Of a stretch of DNA of 64,000 nucleotides, positions 52,015-62,191 are shown in pieces. A model generated the notes under the pieces. It saw only the letters and a list, made by a program, of their open reading frames with translations. It ran no database searches and was not told the origin of the DNA. The translations under genes were made by a program, and so were the position numbers. Position 1 is the first letter of the stretch. Each line of letters opens with the position of its first letter. This stretch comes from Oecophyllibacter saccharovorans (GTDB lineage: Bacteria > Pseudomonadota > Alphaproteobacteria > Acetobacterales > Acetobacteraceae): contig NZ_CP038143.1 of NCBI RefSeq assembly GCF_006542375.1, positions 1,302,001-1,366,000 of the forward strand, given 5' to 3'.

Positions 52015-53468
52015 CGGGCACCTGCTGCATCGGGGCCGGCCTCGGCGTCGGCATTCTCAAGGGCGCTGTCGATGCGGCGCAGCACTTCGTCGCGGCCCAG
52101 GGCGGCCAGGGTCAGGTCGATGCCGGGCGAAGTGGTGGTGCCGGTCATGGCGGCGCGCAGGGGCTGGGCGACCGCACCGAGCTTGAGATCATGCTGCTCG
52201 GCATGATGGCGGAGGGCGCCGTCAATGGCTTCAGGCGTGAAGGGGTCAAGGGCTTCCAGAACGGGTTTCAGCTCGGTCAGCACCGTGCGCCCTTCAGGAC
52301 CCAGCAGCTTGCGGGCTTTCGGGGTGAATTCCAGCGGCAGGGATTTAGCCGTGAAGGAGGCGTTTTCCGCCAGCTCAGCCATGTTTTTTGCGCGTTCCTT
52401 CAGCCCGGGCATCAGGCGCTGGATGCGTCCGTGCACGGCAAGCGTCATCTTCAGGTCCCCGCGTCCTTCCCGCACCTGGATTTCAAGGCGGTTCATGACA
52501 TCGGCGGTCAGGCGGCTGTCATCGGCGCGCCGCATCCAGATGCCATTGAGGTGGGCGAGCTTCGTGTAATCCATGCGCGAGGGGGATTGCCCCACGCCAT
52601 CGATGTCGAAGAGGTCGATCTGCTCTTCCCTTGACAGGACCTCGGCATCTCCGTGCCCCCAGCCCAGGCGCAGCAGGTAGTTGCACAGCGCTTCAGGCAG
52701 GATGCCCTCATCGCGGAACTCCACGACCGACTGCGCGCCGTGGCGCTTGGAAAGCTTGGCGCCGTCAGGGCCGTGGATGAGGGGCAGATGGGCGAAGCGG
52801 GGCAGCTCCCAGCCCATGGCCCTGTAGATCATGGCCTGGCGGAAGGTATTGGTCAGGTGGTCATCGCCACGCATGACATGGGTGATCTCCATGTCATGGT
52901 CATCCACCACGACGGCGAGAAGATAGGTCGGCGTGCCATCGGAGCGCAGGAGAACCAGGTCATCCATCTCAGCGTTGGCCACCCGCACCTCGCCCTGCAC
53001 CAGGTCGTCAATGACCGTCTCGCCCTCGCGCGGCGCTTTCAGGCGGACGGTATAAGGCGCGCCTTGGGGCGCTTCAGCCGGATCACGGTCGCGCCAGGTG
53101 CCGTCATAACGTGGCGGACGCTTTTCCGCTCGCGCCTTTTCGCGCATTGCTTCGAGCTCTTGGGGCGTGCAGTAGCACCGGTAGGCCTGGCCCTTTTCAA
53201 GCAGCTCCTGCACCACTTCCGCATGCCGCCCCTGGCGCGTTGACTGGAAAACGGGCTCATTGTCCCAGTCCAGCCCCATCCAGCTCAGCCCGTCGAAGAT
53301 GACATCCACCGCCTGCTGGGTGGAGCGCTCCCTGTCGGTATCTTCGATACGCAGGAAGAACTCACCACCGTGATGACGGGAGAAGAGATAGTTGAACAGG
53401 GCGGCCCGGGCATTGCCGATATGCAGCAGTCCGGTGGGCGAAGGCGCGAAGCGGGTGCGGATTTTCAT
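52011..53468 (-). CDS. gltX: Glutamyl-tRNA synthetase
   Basis: A 485-residue class I synthetase charging tRNA-Glu (and possibly tRNA-Gln where the amidotransferase route exists). The HIGH motif is seen as [20 protein letters not shown], and KMSKS as [12 protein letters not shown] near residue 245. The C-terminal anticodon-binding helical domain is present, with the usual length. Start ATG 53468 fits the family N-terminus [13 protein letters not shown]. It is the first gene of the gltX-pyrB-pyrC'-plsY coupled set. Confidence 0.96.
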   Translation of the reverse strand: MKIRTRFAPSPTGLLHIGNARAALFNYLFSRHHGGEFFLRIEDTDRERSTQQAVDVIFDGLSWMGLDWDNEPVFQSTRQGRHAEVVQELLEKGQAYRCYCTPQELEAMREKARAEKRPPRYDGTWRDRDPAEAPQGAPYTVRLKAPREGETVIDDLVQGEVRVANAEMDDLVLLRSDGTPTYLLAVVVDDHDMEITHVMRGDDHLTNTFRQAMIYRAMGWELPRFAHLPLIHGPDGAKLSKRHGAQSVVEFRDEGILPEALCNYLLRLGWGHGDAEVLSREEQIDLFDIDGVGQSPSRMDYTKLAHLNGIWMRRADDSRLTADVMNRLEIQVREGRGDLKMTLAVHGRIQRLMPGLKERAKNMAELAENASFTAKSLPLEFTPKARKLLGPEGRTVLTELKPVLEALDPFTPEAIDGALRHHAEQHDLKLGAVAQPLRAAMTGTTTSPGIDLTLAALGRDEVLRRIDSALENADAEAGPDAAGAR

Positions 53469-53528
53469 GAGGCTATCTTATAACCGCGAACGCAGGGCTG
53501 CGAAACAGGGAAGAACAGGGAAAGAGGG

Positions 53529-55904
53529 TTGAGAAAGCAGGGTGAGCAAAAGCCGCGTGGCGATGTCAGCGCGCTTGCAGGAAAGCTGGCTTCAAAGCTG
53601 GAAGCGGCCCTGGCGCGCCAGGGGCGGCGGCGCTTCTGCTGGCTGCCTGTTTTCCTGGCGTTGGGAAGCGCGCTGTACTTCACCCTCCGCTGCGAGCCGG
53701 ACCGGGCAGAGTTCCTGACTCTGGCGCTCGTGCTGGGTGGTTTGATCCTCTTTCAGGCAGCTGGGCGGACAGGGTTGTTGCAGCGCTGGAGAAATCACCG
53801 CCTGTATGTCCGCTTCCCGGGCAGCGCCCTGCCTGTGCTGAAGCGCTGCCTGGCAGGGGCGGTCATGGCGGGGCTTGGCGGGTTTCTCCTGGCCGCCTGG
53901 CAGGCGCACCGCCAACCTCCGATGCCGGATCTGCCTCATGAAGCGGTCTGGCTGGAAGGTCGGCTGACTGAGGCGGTGACCCTGCCGCCCAGGCAGAAGG
54001 GGCAGCAGGCGCGCCTGCGGCTGACGCTGGCGCAGGTGGTGTTCGATTCGCCCTGGTATTTCAATGATGCGCCGCTCAGCCGCCAGGTGCGCGTCACGGT
54101 GCAGCCTCGCCAGTTTCCCGGTCTTGTATCTCCTGAGGGAAAGCTCTCTTCCCCAGCCACGCAGATCGGCGGGCTGCTGCGCCTGCGCGCTTTGCTGCAC
54201 CCGCCGTCACCTCCATTCATGCCCGGCGGGCGTGACCCCCAGCGCGAGGCGTGGTTCTCCGGTCTTGCGGGCAGCGGCACGGGTTACGGGGCGGTGGAAT
54301 TTCCGGAAGGCGCGCGCGGGCAGAGGAAACTGCAGGCGCTGGCATGGACGCTTGAAAAATTGCGCCTCAGCTGGGCGCAGCGGATCATGACCGTCCTTCC
54401 AGGTCCTGACGGCGCAGTGGCGGCAACGCTTCTCGTGGGCGAGACAGGCGGCATTTCCCCCACCTTGCGCCAGGAATTCGCAGCCTCCGGGCTTGCGCAT
54501 ATTCTGGCGGTGGCCGGCCTGCATCTGGGTATGGTGATGGTGGTATGCGCCTGGGCCTGCCGTCGGCTGCTCACGTTTTTCGAAGGCCCTGCGCTGCGCT
54601 GGCCCTGCCGTGATCTCTCCCTGTGCGCAGCTCTCCTCAGTGGGGCTGTCTATGTGGGGCTGACAGGGGCCCATCTGCCGGGCGTGCGGGCCCTGGGCAT
54701 GGCCGCCCTTGCGGTGCTGGGGCTGCTGGCCGGGCGGAAGGCGGTTTCCATGCGCAGCCTTGCCTTGGTCGCGCTCGCCCTGCTCGTCATCAGTCCGGTC
54801 CTGGTGCTGGATGTTTCCTTCCAGATGTCCTTTGCGGCCGTCATGGCCCTGATTGCCGGCTACGAGCGCTGGGCGGAAAGCCTGCACCGGCTGCGCGGGC
54901 TTTCCCTGTGGCATCGCCTGGGTTCAGCCACACTGGGCCTGGGTCTGACCTCACTGCTGGCCGGGGGCGCCACCCTGCCGATTACCATGGCGCATTTCGG
55001 CCGCCTGCAGCCCTGGTTTATTGTGGCCAATCTCATTGCCGTCCCGCTGATGGGGCTCTGGGTCATGCCGCTCGGAGTGCTGTGCCTGGTTCTCATGCCG
55101 TTTTCAGGCCTGGTTCCATTAGCGGATCTGGCGCTGGTGCCGATGGGTTGGGGGATTGCCGTGATACGCGCTCTGGCGCACGGTGTGGCGGCGCTGCCGG
55201 CAGCCAGCGTGCCGACAGGCACTTTCAGCGGCGGGGCGGTGGCCTGCTGCCTGCTGGGGCTGTGCCTTGTATGCCTGTGGCAGGGGCGGATCCGTTGGCT
55301 GGGGGTGCCTCTGATTGCCGCCGGCCTCGCTCTGGGGCTGACTACGCCACGCCCTGTGCTGATCGTGGCTCCTGACGGTCGTTTCATCGCTGTGCGCGAT
55401 ACCGCCAAACAGGCTTTTGGGGCCGGGCCGGGACGCAATGAGGCGCTTCGGGCCAGCTGGGGCGAGGAAACAGGCTTTGATACAGCCGCCGCGCTGCCGG
55501 CTGCATGCCGGCAGGAAGGCAGCTGTATTCTCCCGCTTGCCGGAAGGTCGACGCAGCTTGTGCATCTCCGCCTGAAGGCGCGCGGGCAGACAACCACCAC
55601 GCCGAATGAAAGTCCGGAACCGGAGATGTGCCGGGAAGTCCTGCTGGCGGTCAGCCTGGTGCCTGCGCGCAGGCCGTGCCCGGGCGTGCCTTACCTGACG
55701 CGGCTTTCAACGCGGCGTGACGGCGCGTGGGCGGTCTATGCCACGGGCATGTCAGGGACCGCTGCAGGGGCGGCGGATGAGAAGCGGGTGAAAAAAACCG
55801 TCCTGCGCCTGGTATCCGACCGTTTCTGGCGTGGAAACCGCCCCTGGGTCGGGCCGCCAGGCTTTGAAGGCGTGCCGGGTCTGCCATTGGCCAGGGCCGA
55901 GTGA
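53529..55904 (+). CDS. comEC: ComEC/Rec2 family DNA uptake channel
   Basis: A 791-residue membrane protein of the ComEC/Rec2 family, the inner-membrane channel for single-stranded DNA in natural transformation. An OB-fold-like N-terminal region (about 130-260) precedes the competence domain with many membrane helices (ASGLAHILAVAGLHLGMVMV, then LSGAVYVGLTGAHLPGVRALGMA, in parts). A residual C-terminal region lacks an obvious metallo-beta-lactamase domain. The apparent start is TTG at 53529 behind GGGAAAGAGGG; no in-frame ATG precedes the first helix. The stop is 4 bases from the convergent nth stop. Confidence 0.88.
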   Translation: MRKQGEQKPRGDVSALAGKLASKLEAALARQGRRRFCWLPVFLALGSALYFTLRCEPDRAEFLTLALVLGGLILFQAAGRTGLLQRWRNHRLYVRFPGSALPVLKRCLAGAVMAGLGGFLLAAWQAHRQPPMPDLPHEAVWLEGRLTEAVTLPPRQKGQQARLRLTLAQVVFDSPWYFNDAPLSRQVRVTVQPRQFPGLVSPEGKLSSPATQIGGLLRLRALLHPPSPPFMPGGRDPQREAWFSGLAGSGTGYGAVEFPEGARGQRKLQALAWTLEKLRLSWAQRIMTVLPGPDGAVAATLLVGETGGISPTLRQEFAASGLAHILAVAGLHLGMVMVVCAWACRRLLTFFEGPALRWPCRDLSLCAALLSGAVYVGLTGAHLPGVRALGMAALAVLGLLAGRKAVSMRSLALVALALLVISPVLVLDVSFQMSFAAVMALIAGYERWAESLHRLRGLSLWHRLGSATLGLGLTSLLAGGATLPITMAHFGRLQPWFIVANLIAVPLMGLWVMPLGVLCLVLMPFSGLVPLADLALVPMGWGIAVIRALAHGVAALPAASVPTGTFSGGAVACCLLGLCLVCLWQGRIRWLGVPLIAAGLALGLTTPRPVLIVAPDGRFIAVRDTAKQAFGAGPGRNEALRASWGEETGFDTAAALPAACRQEGSCILPLAGRSTQLVHLRLKARGQTTTTPNESPEPEMCREVLLAVSLVPARRPCPGVPYLTRLSTRRDGAWAVYATGMSGTAAGAADEKRVKKTVLRLVSDRFWRGNRPWVGPPGFEGVPGLPLARAE

Positions 55905-55908
55905 GCTC

Positions 55909-56799
55909 TCAGCTTTCCTGACAGTCTTCTTGGTTTTCCTGATTGGCAGCAGGTGGGTCGGCTTCCCCGGTGACTCTTACTTTCTCTGTCACTTCTGTCA
56001 CTTCTGTCACGGTCTCGATTGCGACCGACTCATCGGCAACCCGGCGGACATGGGCCAGGTCCTTTGCCAGCTGCTGGCCCGAGCTTTCCCGCAGTTTTTC
56101 GGAAGGGGAGAGATTCTTCTCGGAAAACAGGCACCATTTCGCGGTCGGGCACTGCCAGCATTCGGGCGTGCGCGCCTTGCATATATAGCGCCCCAGCAGC
56201 AGGATCTCGTGATGGGCCGGCATAATCTGGTCAGGGGGAATGCGCGCCAGGAGTTCCTCTTCCACCGTCAGCACGTTTTTGCCCGGCGCCAGCCCGGTAC
56301 GGTTGCTGACCCGGAAGATATGCGTATCCACCGCCAGCGTCGGTTGGCCGAAAGCCACATTGAGAATGACGCCTGCCGTCTTGTGCCCCACGCCTGCCAG
56401 GGCCTCCAGCTCTGGTCGCGTGTCGGGCACTTCGCCGTTGTGGCGTTCAATCAGCTGGCGGGCCAGCAGTGCCAGGTTGCGGGCCTTTGCGCGCCAGAGC
56501 CCGATCTTGCGGATATAAGGCGCAATGCCCTCTTCCCCCAGTGCTGCCATGGCCTCAGGCGTGGGCGCGGCGGCAAAAAGGGCCGGAGCCGCCTGGTTGA
56601 CGGATTTATCTGTTGCCTGGGCGGACAGCACGACGCAGACAAGCAGCTCGAAATGGTTCCGGTAGACCAGCTCGGTGCGCGGATTGGGGAAAACTTCCGA
56701 AAGCCTGTGCATGAAAGCCCGCACGGCCGGACGGCTCATCATTCTCGGCTTGTCGGCTGAAGCGGGCGTTTCGGAAGTTTTCGGCTCTTTGGCGGTCAT
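55909..56799 (-). CDS. nth: Endonuclease III
   Basis: A 296-residue base-excision-repair DNA glycosylase/AP lyase for oxidised pyrimidines. The helix-hairpin-helix LAGVGHKTAGVILNVAFG holds catalytic K140, and D158 is in AVDTHIFRVSNR. The 4Fe-4S ligands are C207-x6-C214-x2-C217-x5-C223. About 25 residues precede the domain. The C-terminus has an atypical extension of about 60 residues with VTEVTEVTE encoded by 9-base tandem repeats (55984-56010). Confidence 0.95.
   Translation of the reverse strand: MTAKEPKTSETPASADKPRMMSRPAVRAFMHRLSEVFPNPRTELVYRNHFELLVCVVLSAQATDKSVNQAAPALFAAAPTPEAMAALGEEGIAPYIRKIGLWRAKARNLALLARQLIERHNGEVPDTRPELEALAGVGHKTAGVILNVAFGQPTLAVDTHIFRVSNRTGLAPGKNVLTVEEELLARIPPDQIMPAHHEILLLGRYICKARTPECWQCPTAKWCLFSEKNLSPSEKLRESSGQQLAKDLAHVRRVADESVAIETVTEVTEVTEKVRVTGEADPPAANQENQEDCQES
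55984..56010. repeat. 9-base tandem repeat in the 3' part of nth
   Basis: Three copies of TTCTGTCAC (the first is TCTCTGTCAC, imperfect) at 55984-56010, encoding the VTE repeats on the minus strand. Confidence 0.75.
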
Positions 56800-57065
56800 G
56801 AAAGCGTTTTCCGGGCAGGGAAGGGGCGGAGGGCAGGATAGGAGGTCTGAAAGCGTATTGAAACTTTCCTGAAACCTTCATTCTTTGTTGTTGGTTGCTT
56901 GTATGCTGCCGGCCAGTCCTTTCCCCGGAAACTGGCCTTTGGCTCGTTCCGGCGGGTAGGGTGGTGTGCCCTGGCGCGGGTATCCCTTAACGGACTGATA
57001 ATTTTGACCAGTGATTCTGACCGATGATTTTCCAGTTTTCCCGGTGGATTCTGTTGTGAGCCTGC

Positions 57066-59034
57066 ATGACTTCCCGACCCTCTCCTGACACCCCTTCTGT
57101 TTCCACACCTCCCGGGGAAGCGGGCACTAGGTCCCCTGACGCGGATTTTTCCGGTGAAAAGCCCCTGCCGTCCTTCATGGAGGTGCTGCAGTTTGTCTTC
57201 CGGCGCTGGGCGGCCCATCCATGGCTGCTGGCCCAGTCGCTCGGCGGGGTAGGGGTGGCGACGATCGCCGATATCGTCACGCCTCTGGCGGCCGGCCGGC
57301 TGATCGCCGATATCGCGGCACCCGTAGCTTCCGGTTCAGGCGGTGCAGGGGCGGGGGTGAGAGCTGCGCATCTCAGCGCCCTTCATGATGCGCTGCTGAT
57401 GGTTGGCGCCCTGCTGGGCCTGGGCGTGATCGGGGTGGTGGGCCGGCGCTCTTCCTATCTCGGTCTCAGCCATCTCAACCTCGCCATCATGCGCCAGGTC
57501 CTGGATGCGGCCTTTGCACGCGTGCAGCGATTCTCTTCCGACTGGCATGCCAACACCTTCGCGGGCTCGACCGTCCGGCGGCTGACCCGCGGGTTGTGGG
57601 CGATTGATTCGCTTGATGACACGCTGCTGCTGCTGATCCTGCCTGAAATTATCGTTCTGCTGGGCACCACCCTGGTGCTGATGGCGCATTCGCTGCTGAT
57701 GGGCTGCGTGCTGGCAGGCTCGGTGGCCATCTTCGCTTTCACTTCCATCCGCCTGGCGCTGAACTACGTGGCGCCTGCCTCGCGTCGCGCCAACCAGTGG
57801 GACACGCGCATGGGCGCCGCCCTGGCCGACAGCATCACCTGCAATGCGGCCGTCAAATCCTTCGGGGCAGAAAAGCGTGAGGAAGCCCGGCTGAACAGGA
57901 TCACGTCCCAATGGAGCCGCCGGACCCTGCGGAGCTGGATTCGGGGCACCAACAGCGCCAACCTCCAGGCCTCGCTGTCGCTGATCATGCGGGTCCTGCT
58001 GATCGGCCTGGCTGTGTGGATGTGGTGGCAGGGCAGGATGGGGCCGGGCGATGTGGCCTACGTGCTGACCATGATGTTCCTGATTCAGGGCTATCTGCGC
58101 GACCTGGGGCAGCAGGTGAGCCAGGTCCAGCGCGCCGTCAATGAAATGGAAGAGCTTGTGGGTCTCTTCGTTCAGGAACCGGCCGTGCAGGACCGCAGAC
58201 ATGCCGGCGCGCTGCAGGTGAAGCGGGGTGAGATAAAATTCGAGGATGTCGATTTCCGCTACCCTGCGCAGAAAACGCCCATCTACCGCCATCTCTCACT
58301 CGACATCACGCCGGGCACGCGCCTGGCCCTGGTGGGGCCCGAGCGGCTCGGGAAAGACCACGCTGACCCGTCTGTTGCAGCGCCTGTATGACATTCAGGG
58401 CGGCAGGATCACGATTGACGGCCAGGACATCGCCGCTGTCAGCCAGGCCAGCCTGCGTGCCAATATCGCCCTGGTTCCGCAGGAGCCGGTGCTGTTTCAC
58501 CGCTCCCTGGCCGAGAACATCGCTTACGGCCGTCCGGACGCCAGCATGGAGGAAATACGCGAAGCGGCCCGCCTTGCGCATGCGAGCGCCTTCATCGAGC
58601 GCCTGCCTGAAGGATATGACACCCTGGTCGGTGAACGCGGCGTGAAGCTTTCAGGCGGGGAAAGGCAGCGCGTTGCGATTGCCAGGGCTTTCCTGTCGCG
58701 GGCACCGATCGTCATTTTCGACGAGGCGACCGCCAGCCTGGATTCGGAGTCGGAAGTCCTGGTGCAGGAGGCGCTGGCGCGGCTGATGGAAGGGCGGACC
58801 GTCATCGTGGTTGCCCACCGGCTTTCCACCGTGCGTGACCTTGACCGCATTCTGGTCTTCGAACACGGGCGCATTGTCGAGGATGGCGACCATGCCGAGC
58901 TGATGAAGCGTGACGGCATTTACCGTCGTCTGGTCGCCCTGCAGACGCTGGAAAAGGCGGATCGTCCGAAACGGGAGGCTGTAGACGCTTCCCAGGCAGG
59001 GTCACAGGAGGCTCAGTCTGGCGCGCCGGAGTGA
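57066..59034 (+). pseudogene. ABC exporter (permease-ATPase fusion), frameshifted in Walker A
   Basis: An MsbA-like half transporter of about 655 residues split by one extra base. The first frame (57066-58391) gives the membrane domain with six hydrophobic segments and reads on to VGP, then goes out of frame. The next frame resumes at [18 protein letters not shown] and carries Q-loop VPQEPVLF, signature [15 protein letters not shown] and Walker [16 protein letters not shown] to 59034. Removing one base at about 58341 restores GPSGSGKTT exactly. Both halves look otherwise intact, so it is either a sequencing error or a recent inactivation. Substrate unknown. Confidence 0.9.
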
Positions 59035-59242
59035 TCAAGATACCACGACCGGACAGGAAACGGTGCGGTGGGAGGCGGAAAACAGGCCTCAGGCGTTGCC
59101 GGCGGGGAAGGAGGGGCTAAAACGGAAGGACTTTCTGTCACCAAGCGGCCTGTCACAGGCAGTGGGCTGGCAGATGAACCGGCTGGGGAGCAGGCCTGAG
59201 CCTTACCATGAACATGACATGAGCAAGTGAAGGGGAGAATTC

Positions 59243-60286
59243 GTGACCTTTTCGACCGGAGCTGAATCAAGGCCCAAGACGTCCTCCCCACAATCCGCTT
59301 CTCATGTGTCTGATGTTGCCACTGCTTCCGGCAGTGACGGGGCAAGCAGCACGCCGGCTGTGACCGGAGGGTGGAAATCGCTCCTGCGCCGCATCATCGC
59401 TGCAATGAGTGACGGCACCACCTCGCTTGCCGCTGCGGGCTGCGCTTTTTTTGCCACGCTCTCGCTCTTCCCCGCCCTGACAGCGCTGATCTCCGTGTAT
59501 GGCCTGGTCTTCGACCTGCAGACCATCGAGCCGCAGCTTGAAGTGCTCAAGAACCTGCTTCCCCCGGCTGCCTATACGCTGATCACCAATTCCATCCATA
59601 CCCTTGTCATGCAGCCGCATTCCTCGCTGACACTGGGGCTGGTCTTTTCGCTGACGATCGTGCTGTGGTCCGCTTCAGCCAGCAGCCGTTCCATCCTGCA
59701 GGCGCTCAACATGGTCTATCACACGCGCGAGACGCGCGGCGTGCTCTATTCCCAGCTCATGGCGCTGGCTGTCACGATAACCGGCATCATCGGCGCGTGC
59801 CTGACCCTGGCGCTCATGGTGGCAGCCCCGGCCATCGTCGATTACCTGCCCCGCCTGCTGGCCCAGCTTGGGGTCAATATTTCGGCAGCACCCGCTTTCG
59901 TACAGTTTCTCGTCCAGAGCGGCACACCGGTGCTCATTCACTGGCTGGCGCCCATCATCATGGTGCTGTTCGTGTTCACGGCCGTAACCCTGCTGTACCG
60001 CTTCGCCCCCTGCCGCAGCTGGACGCGCTGGCGCTGGATTCTGCCCGGCTCCATCGTGGCCACGGTCATGTGGGTCATCACCTCGCTCGGCTTTTCCTGG
60101 TATGTGGCGCATTTCGCCAGTTACGGCACCACCTACGGGCCGCTGGGAGCAGTGGCGGCCGTGATGATGTGGATGTTCGTCAGTGCCTATGTGGTGCTGT
60201 TCGGCGCGACAGTGGATGCCGAAATCGAGGAGCGCGGCCGTGCCGTGCTCGAAAGCGAGGGCTTTGCTGTGCCGCCGGAAGGCTGA
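59243..60286 (+). CDS. YihY/BrkB family inner-membrane protein
   Basis: A 347-residue membrane protein with about six hydrophobic segments and the family pattern (LAAAGCAFFATLSLFPALTALIS near the start, NMVYHTRETRG, then LGAVAAVMMWMFVSAYVVLFGATVDAEIE at the end). The family was once misnamed ribonuclease BN; its role is unclear. The start is GTG 59243 with AAGGGGAGAATTC upstream. A strong terminator follows at 60302-60350. Confidence 0.87.
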   Translation: MTFSTGAESRPKTSSPQSASHVSDVATASGSDGASSTPAVTGGWKSLLRRIIAAMSDGTTSLAAAGCAFFATLSLFPALTALISVYGLVFDLQTIEPQLEVLKNLLPPAAYTLITNSIHTLVMQPHSSLTLGLVFSLTIVLWSASASSRSILQALNMVYHTRETRGVLYSQLMALAVTITGIIGACLTLALMVAAPAIVDYLPRLLAQLGVNISAAPAFVQFLVQSGTPVLIHWLAPIIMVLFVFTAVTLLYRFAPCRSWTRWRWILPGSIVATVMWVITSLGFSWYVAHFASYGTTYGPLGAVAAVMMWMFVSAYVVLFGATVDAEIEERGRAVLESEGFAVPPEG

Positions 60287-60301
60287 CGCTTCCGGGCGGT
60301 C

Positions 60302-60350
60302 CCTACAGAAAACCCCCGCCGCCTTTACGGGCGCGGGGGTTTTCTGTAGG
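60302..60350. terminator. Bidirectional terminator between the yihY-like gene and rlpA
   Basis: Perfect 18-bp inverted repeat (60302-60319 with 60333-60350), 13-base loop, CCCCC core with A/T-rich arms. It separates convergent genes. Confidence 0.92.
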
Positions 60351-60363
60351 CGCTTGGCTGAGC

Positions 60364-61092
60364 TCAGCGGGGCAGGGACGCCACTTCGCTCTGCGGATCC
60401 TGCTCGGCCATCATGCCGGCATCGCGGAGCAGGGGGCGGCGTTTGACGAGATCGCGCGGAATAACGCGGATCGTGACCTGCGCCACCCCGGCGCTCAGGA
60501 TGCCGAGGCGCTGAGCGGCAGCGCGGGACAGGTCGAGAATGCGATGCTTGCTGTAAGGGCCGCGGTCATTGACGCGCACGATGATGCTGCGGCCCGTGCG
60601 CGGGGCATGTACCAGCAGCCGGGTGCCGAAGGGCAGGGTGCGGTGGGCGGCTGTCATGGCATCGTCATTCATAGTCTCGCCCACGGCCGTCCGCGTGCCG
60701 GCATTGCGGCCGGCGGCATACCAGCTGGCCATGCCGGTCTGGACTGGAAAGCGGTTCCGCAGCTCAGAAGGACCCGGAATATGCGTGCCTGGCGGAAGCC
60801 CGGTTGCAGCGAAGCCTGACAGGTTGCCGTCAGCCGCGTCGCTGTCATCAACGCTTTCACCGGCAGTGCCGTTCATGCCGCTCATATCGATCCGGTCGTC
60901 AGGTCCCGGAAAATACTGAACCCGCGCCGCATGGGCTTTGAAGATCTTGCGTGCGGCCGTGCGTGTTGACGCCCGTCCCTGCGGAGTCGCCAAGGCAGCC
61001 GTGCCCATGAGAACCGCAAGCCCCATGAGCCCGGTCCTGATGGCCTGCGACCGCCTGGAATGCGATCGGAAAAGGAAAGACGTGTTCATCAT
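60364..61092 (-). CDS. rlpA: RlpA-like double-psi beta-barrel protein
   Basis: A 242-residue exported protein of the septal lytic transglycosylase RlpA family. A signal peptide is likely (IRTGLMGLAVLMGTAALA, cut near residue 40); there is no lipobox Cys. A variable acidic stretch precedes the double-psi barrel: GMASWYAAGRNAGTRTAVGE, then AAHRTLPFGTRLLV, VRVNDRGPYSKHRILDLSRAAAQRLG (in parts). It lacks the C-terminal SPOR domain seen in E. coli RlpA. It probably acts on peptidoglycan at division sites. The first two codons are both ATG. Confidence 0.85.
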   Translation of the reverse strand: MMNTSFLFRSHSRRSQAIRTGLMGLAVLMGTAALATPQGRASTRTAARKIFKAHAARVQYFPGPDDRIDMSGMNGTAGESVDDSDAADGNLSGFAATGLPPGTHIPGPSELRNRFPVQTGMASWYAAGRNAGTRTAVGETMNDDAMTAAHRTLPFGTRLLVHAPRTGRSIIVRVNDRGPYSKHRILDLSRAAAQRLGILSAGVAQVTIRVIPRDLVKRRPLLRDAGMMAEQDPQSEVASLPR

Positions 61093-61256
61093 GACAGGCT
61101 TTATATCACAGATTGTGGCAAAAAGTTAGTGTCCGGGCTGCGCGCCCGGTTTTCCGCGCCGTGTCGCGGATTCTCAAGAGTGGTTTGCGTGTGGTTTCCC
61201 CATACAGATCTGTCACGGCCCGGCCGGGAGCCGGGCCTTTGCGGCGCAGGGGGAAA

Positions 61257-61724
61257 ATGGTATCAGCCGCTCGCATGAAACGTCCTCTCATCGCCGTGCT
61301 CAACGGACCCAACCTGAACATGCTCGGCCTGCGGGAGCCGCACGTCTACGGCCATGACACGCTTGATGATGTCGAGCAGATCTGCCTGCAGGCCGCCGAG
61401 CGCCTGGACGTGACCATTGATTTCCGCCAGACCAACGGGGAAGGAGAGCTCGTCTCCTGGGTGCAGGAATGCAGAGGGCGGGCTGACGGCCTTGTCATCA
61501 ATCCGGCAGCTTATGGCCACACGTCGATAGCACTGCTTGATGCCCTGCAGGCAGTGGACCTGCCGATCATTGAAGTGCATATTTCCAACATTTACCGCCG
61601 GGAACCGTTTCGCCATCACAGCTATGTTTCTCAGGTGGCCCGCGGCGTGATCTGCGGACTGGGCACGCGGGGCTACGCCCATGCGCTGCAGGCGGTATCA
61701 GACATGATCGAAGATGAAGGATGA
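61257..61724 (+). CDS. aroQ: Type II 3-dehydroquinate dehydratase
   Basis: About 155 residues; dehydrates 3-dehydroquinate in the shikimate pathway. Type II marks are LNGPNLNMLGLREPHVYG, with its active-site Arg and Tyr, NPAAYGHTSIAL, and VHISNIYRREPFRHHSY. The ATG at 61257 has GCAGGGGG just upstream; the next in-frame ATG, 61275 (MKRPLIAVL), matches family starts but lacks a ribosome binding site. Overlaps accB by 4 bases, the usual aroQ-accB-accC order in alphaproteobacteria. Confidence 0.92.
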   Translation: MVSAARMKRPLIAVLNGPNLNMLGLREPHVYGHDTLDDVEQICLQAAERLDVTIDFRQTNGEGELVSWVQECRGRADGLVINPAAYGHTSIALLDALQAVDLPIIEVHISNIYRREPFRHHSYVSQVARGVICGLGTRGYAHALQAVSDMIEDEG

Positions 61725-62185
61725 GCCGTATGCTCGTGGACAAGGAGGCAATCCGCGCTCTTGCCGATATCCTGACGGAAACCGGCCTGACCGAGATTGA
61801 AATCGCGGAAGCGGACAGCCGGATCCGGGTGGCCCGTCAACTCACAGCGCAGGTGGGCGCCGTGCCGGCCCCTGTTGCCTCCCAGCCTGCGGGCGGTGCG
61901 GCAGAGAGCGGCAAGTCAGCGCCGGGGGCTGCGGGCAGCGAGGCTGACCATCCCGGCGTGGTGCCGAGCCCCATGGTGGGCGTTGCCTATCTGACGCCTG
62001 ATCCCGGCTCTCCGCCCTTCGTGGCGGAAGGGGCGCATGTGGCGGCCGGGCAGACGCTCCTGCTGATCGAAGCCATGAAGACCTTCAACCAGATCAAGGC
62101 GCCGCGTTCGGGAACGCTGGTGCGTTACCTGGTGTCGTCCGGTGAGCCGGTGGAATTCGGCGCGCCCCTGGCCATTATCGAGTGA
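61721..62185 (+). CDS. accB: Biotin carboxyl carrier protein of acetyl-CoA carboxylase
   Basis: A 154-residue carrier whose biotinylated lysine is K120 in IEAMKTFN. An N-terminal helical region (VDKEAIRALADILTETGLTEIEI) and an Ala/Gly-rich linker precede the barrel-sandwich domain. It shuttles carboxyl groups between AccC and AccAD for malonyl-CoA synthesis. The start overlaps the aroQ stop (ATGA); accC begins 6 bases after the stop. Confidence 0.96.
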   Translation: MSRMLVDKEAIRALADILTETGLTEIEIAEADSRIRVARQLTAQVGAVPAPVASQPAGGAAESGKSAPGAAGSEADHPGVVPSPMVGVAYLTPDPGSPPFVAEGAHVAAGQTLLLIEAMKTFNQIKAPRSGTLVRYLVSSGEPVEFGAPLAIIE

Positions 62186-62191
62186 GGCTGC

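Noticed and set aside
57066-59034. Programmed ribosomal frameshift in the ABC exporter
   Set aside because: No slippery heptamer or downstream stimulatory structure is seen, and the shift lies inside Walker A; an extra base is the simpler explanation.
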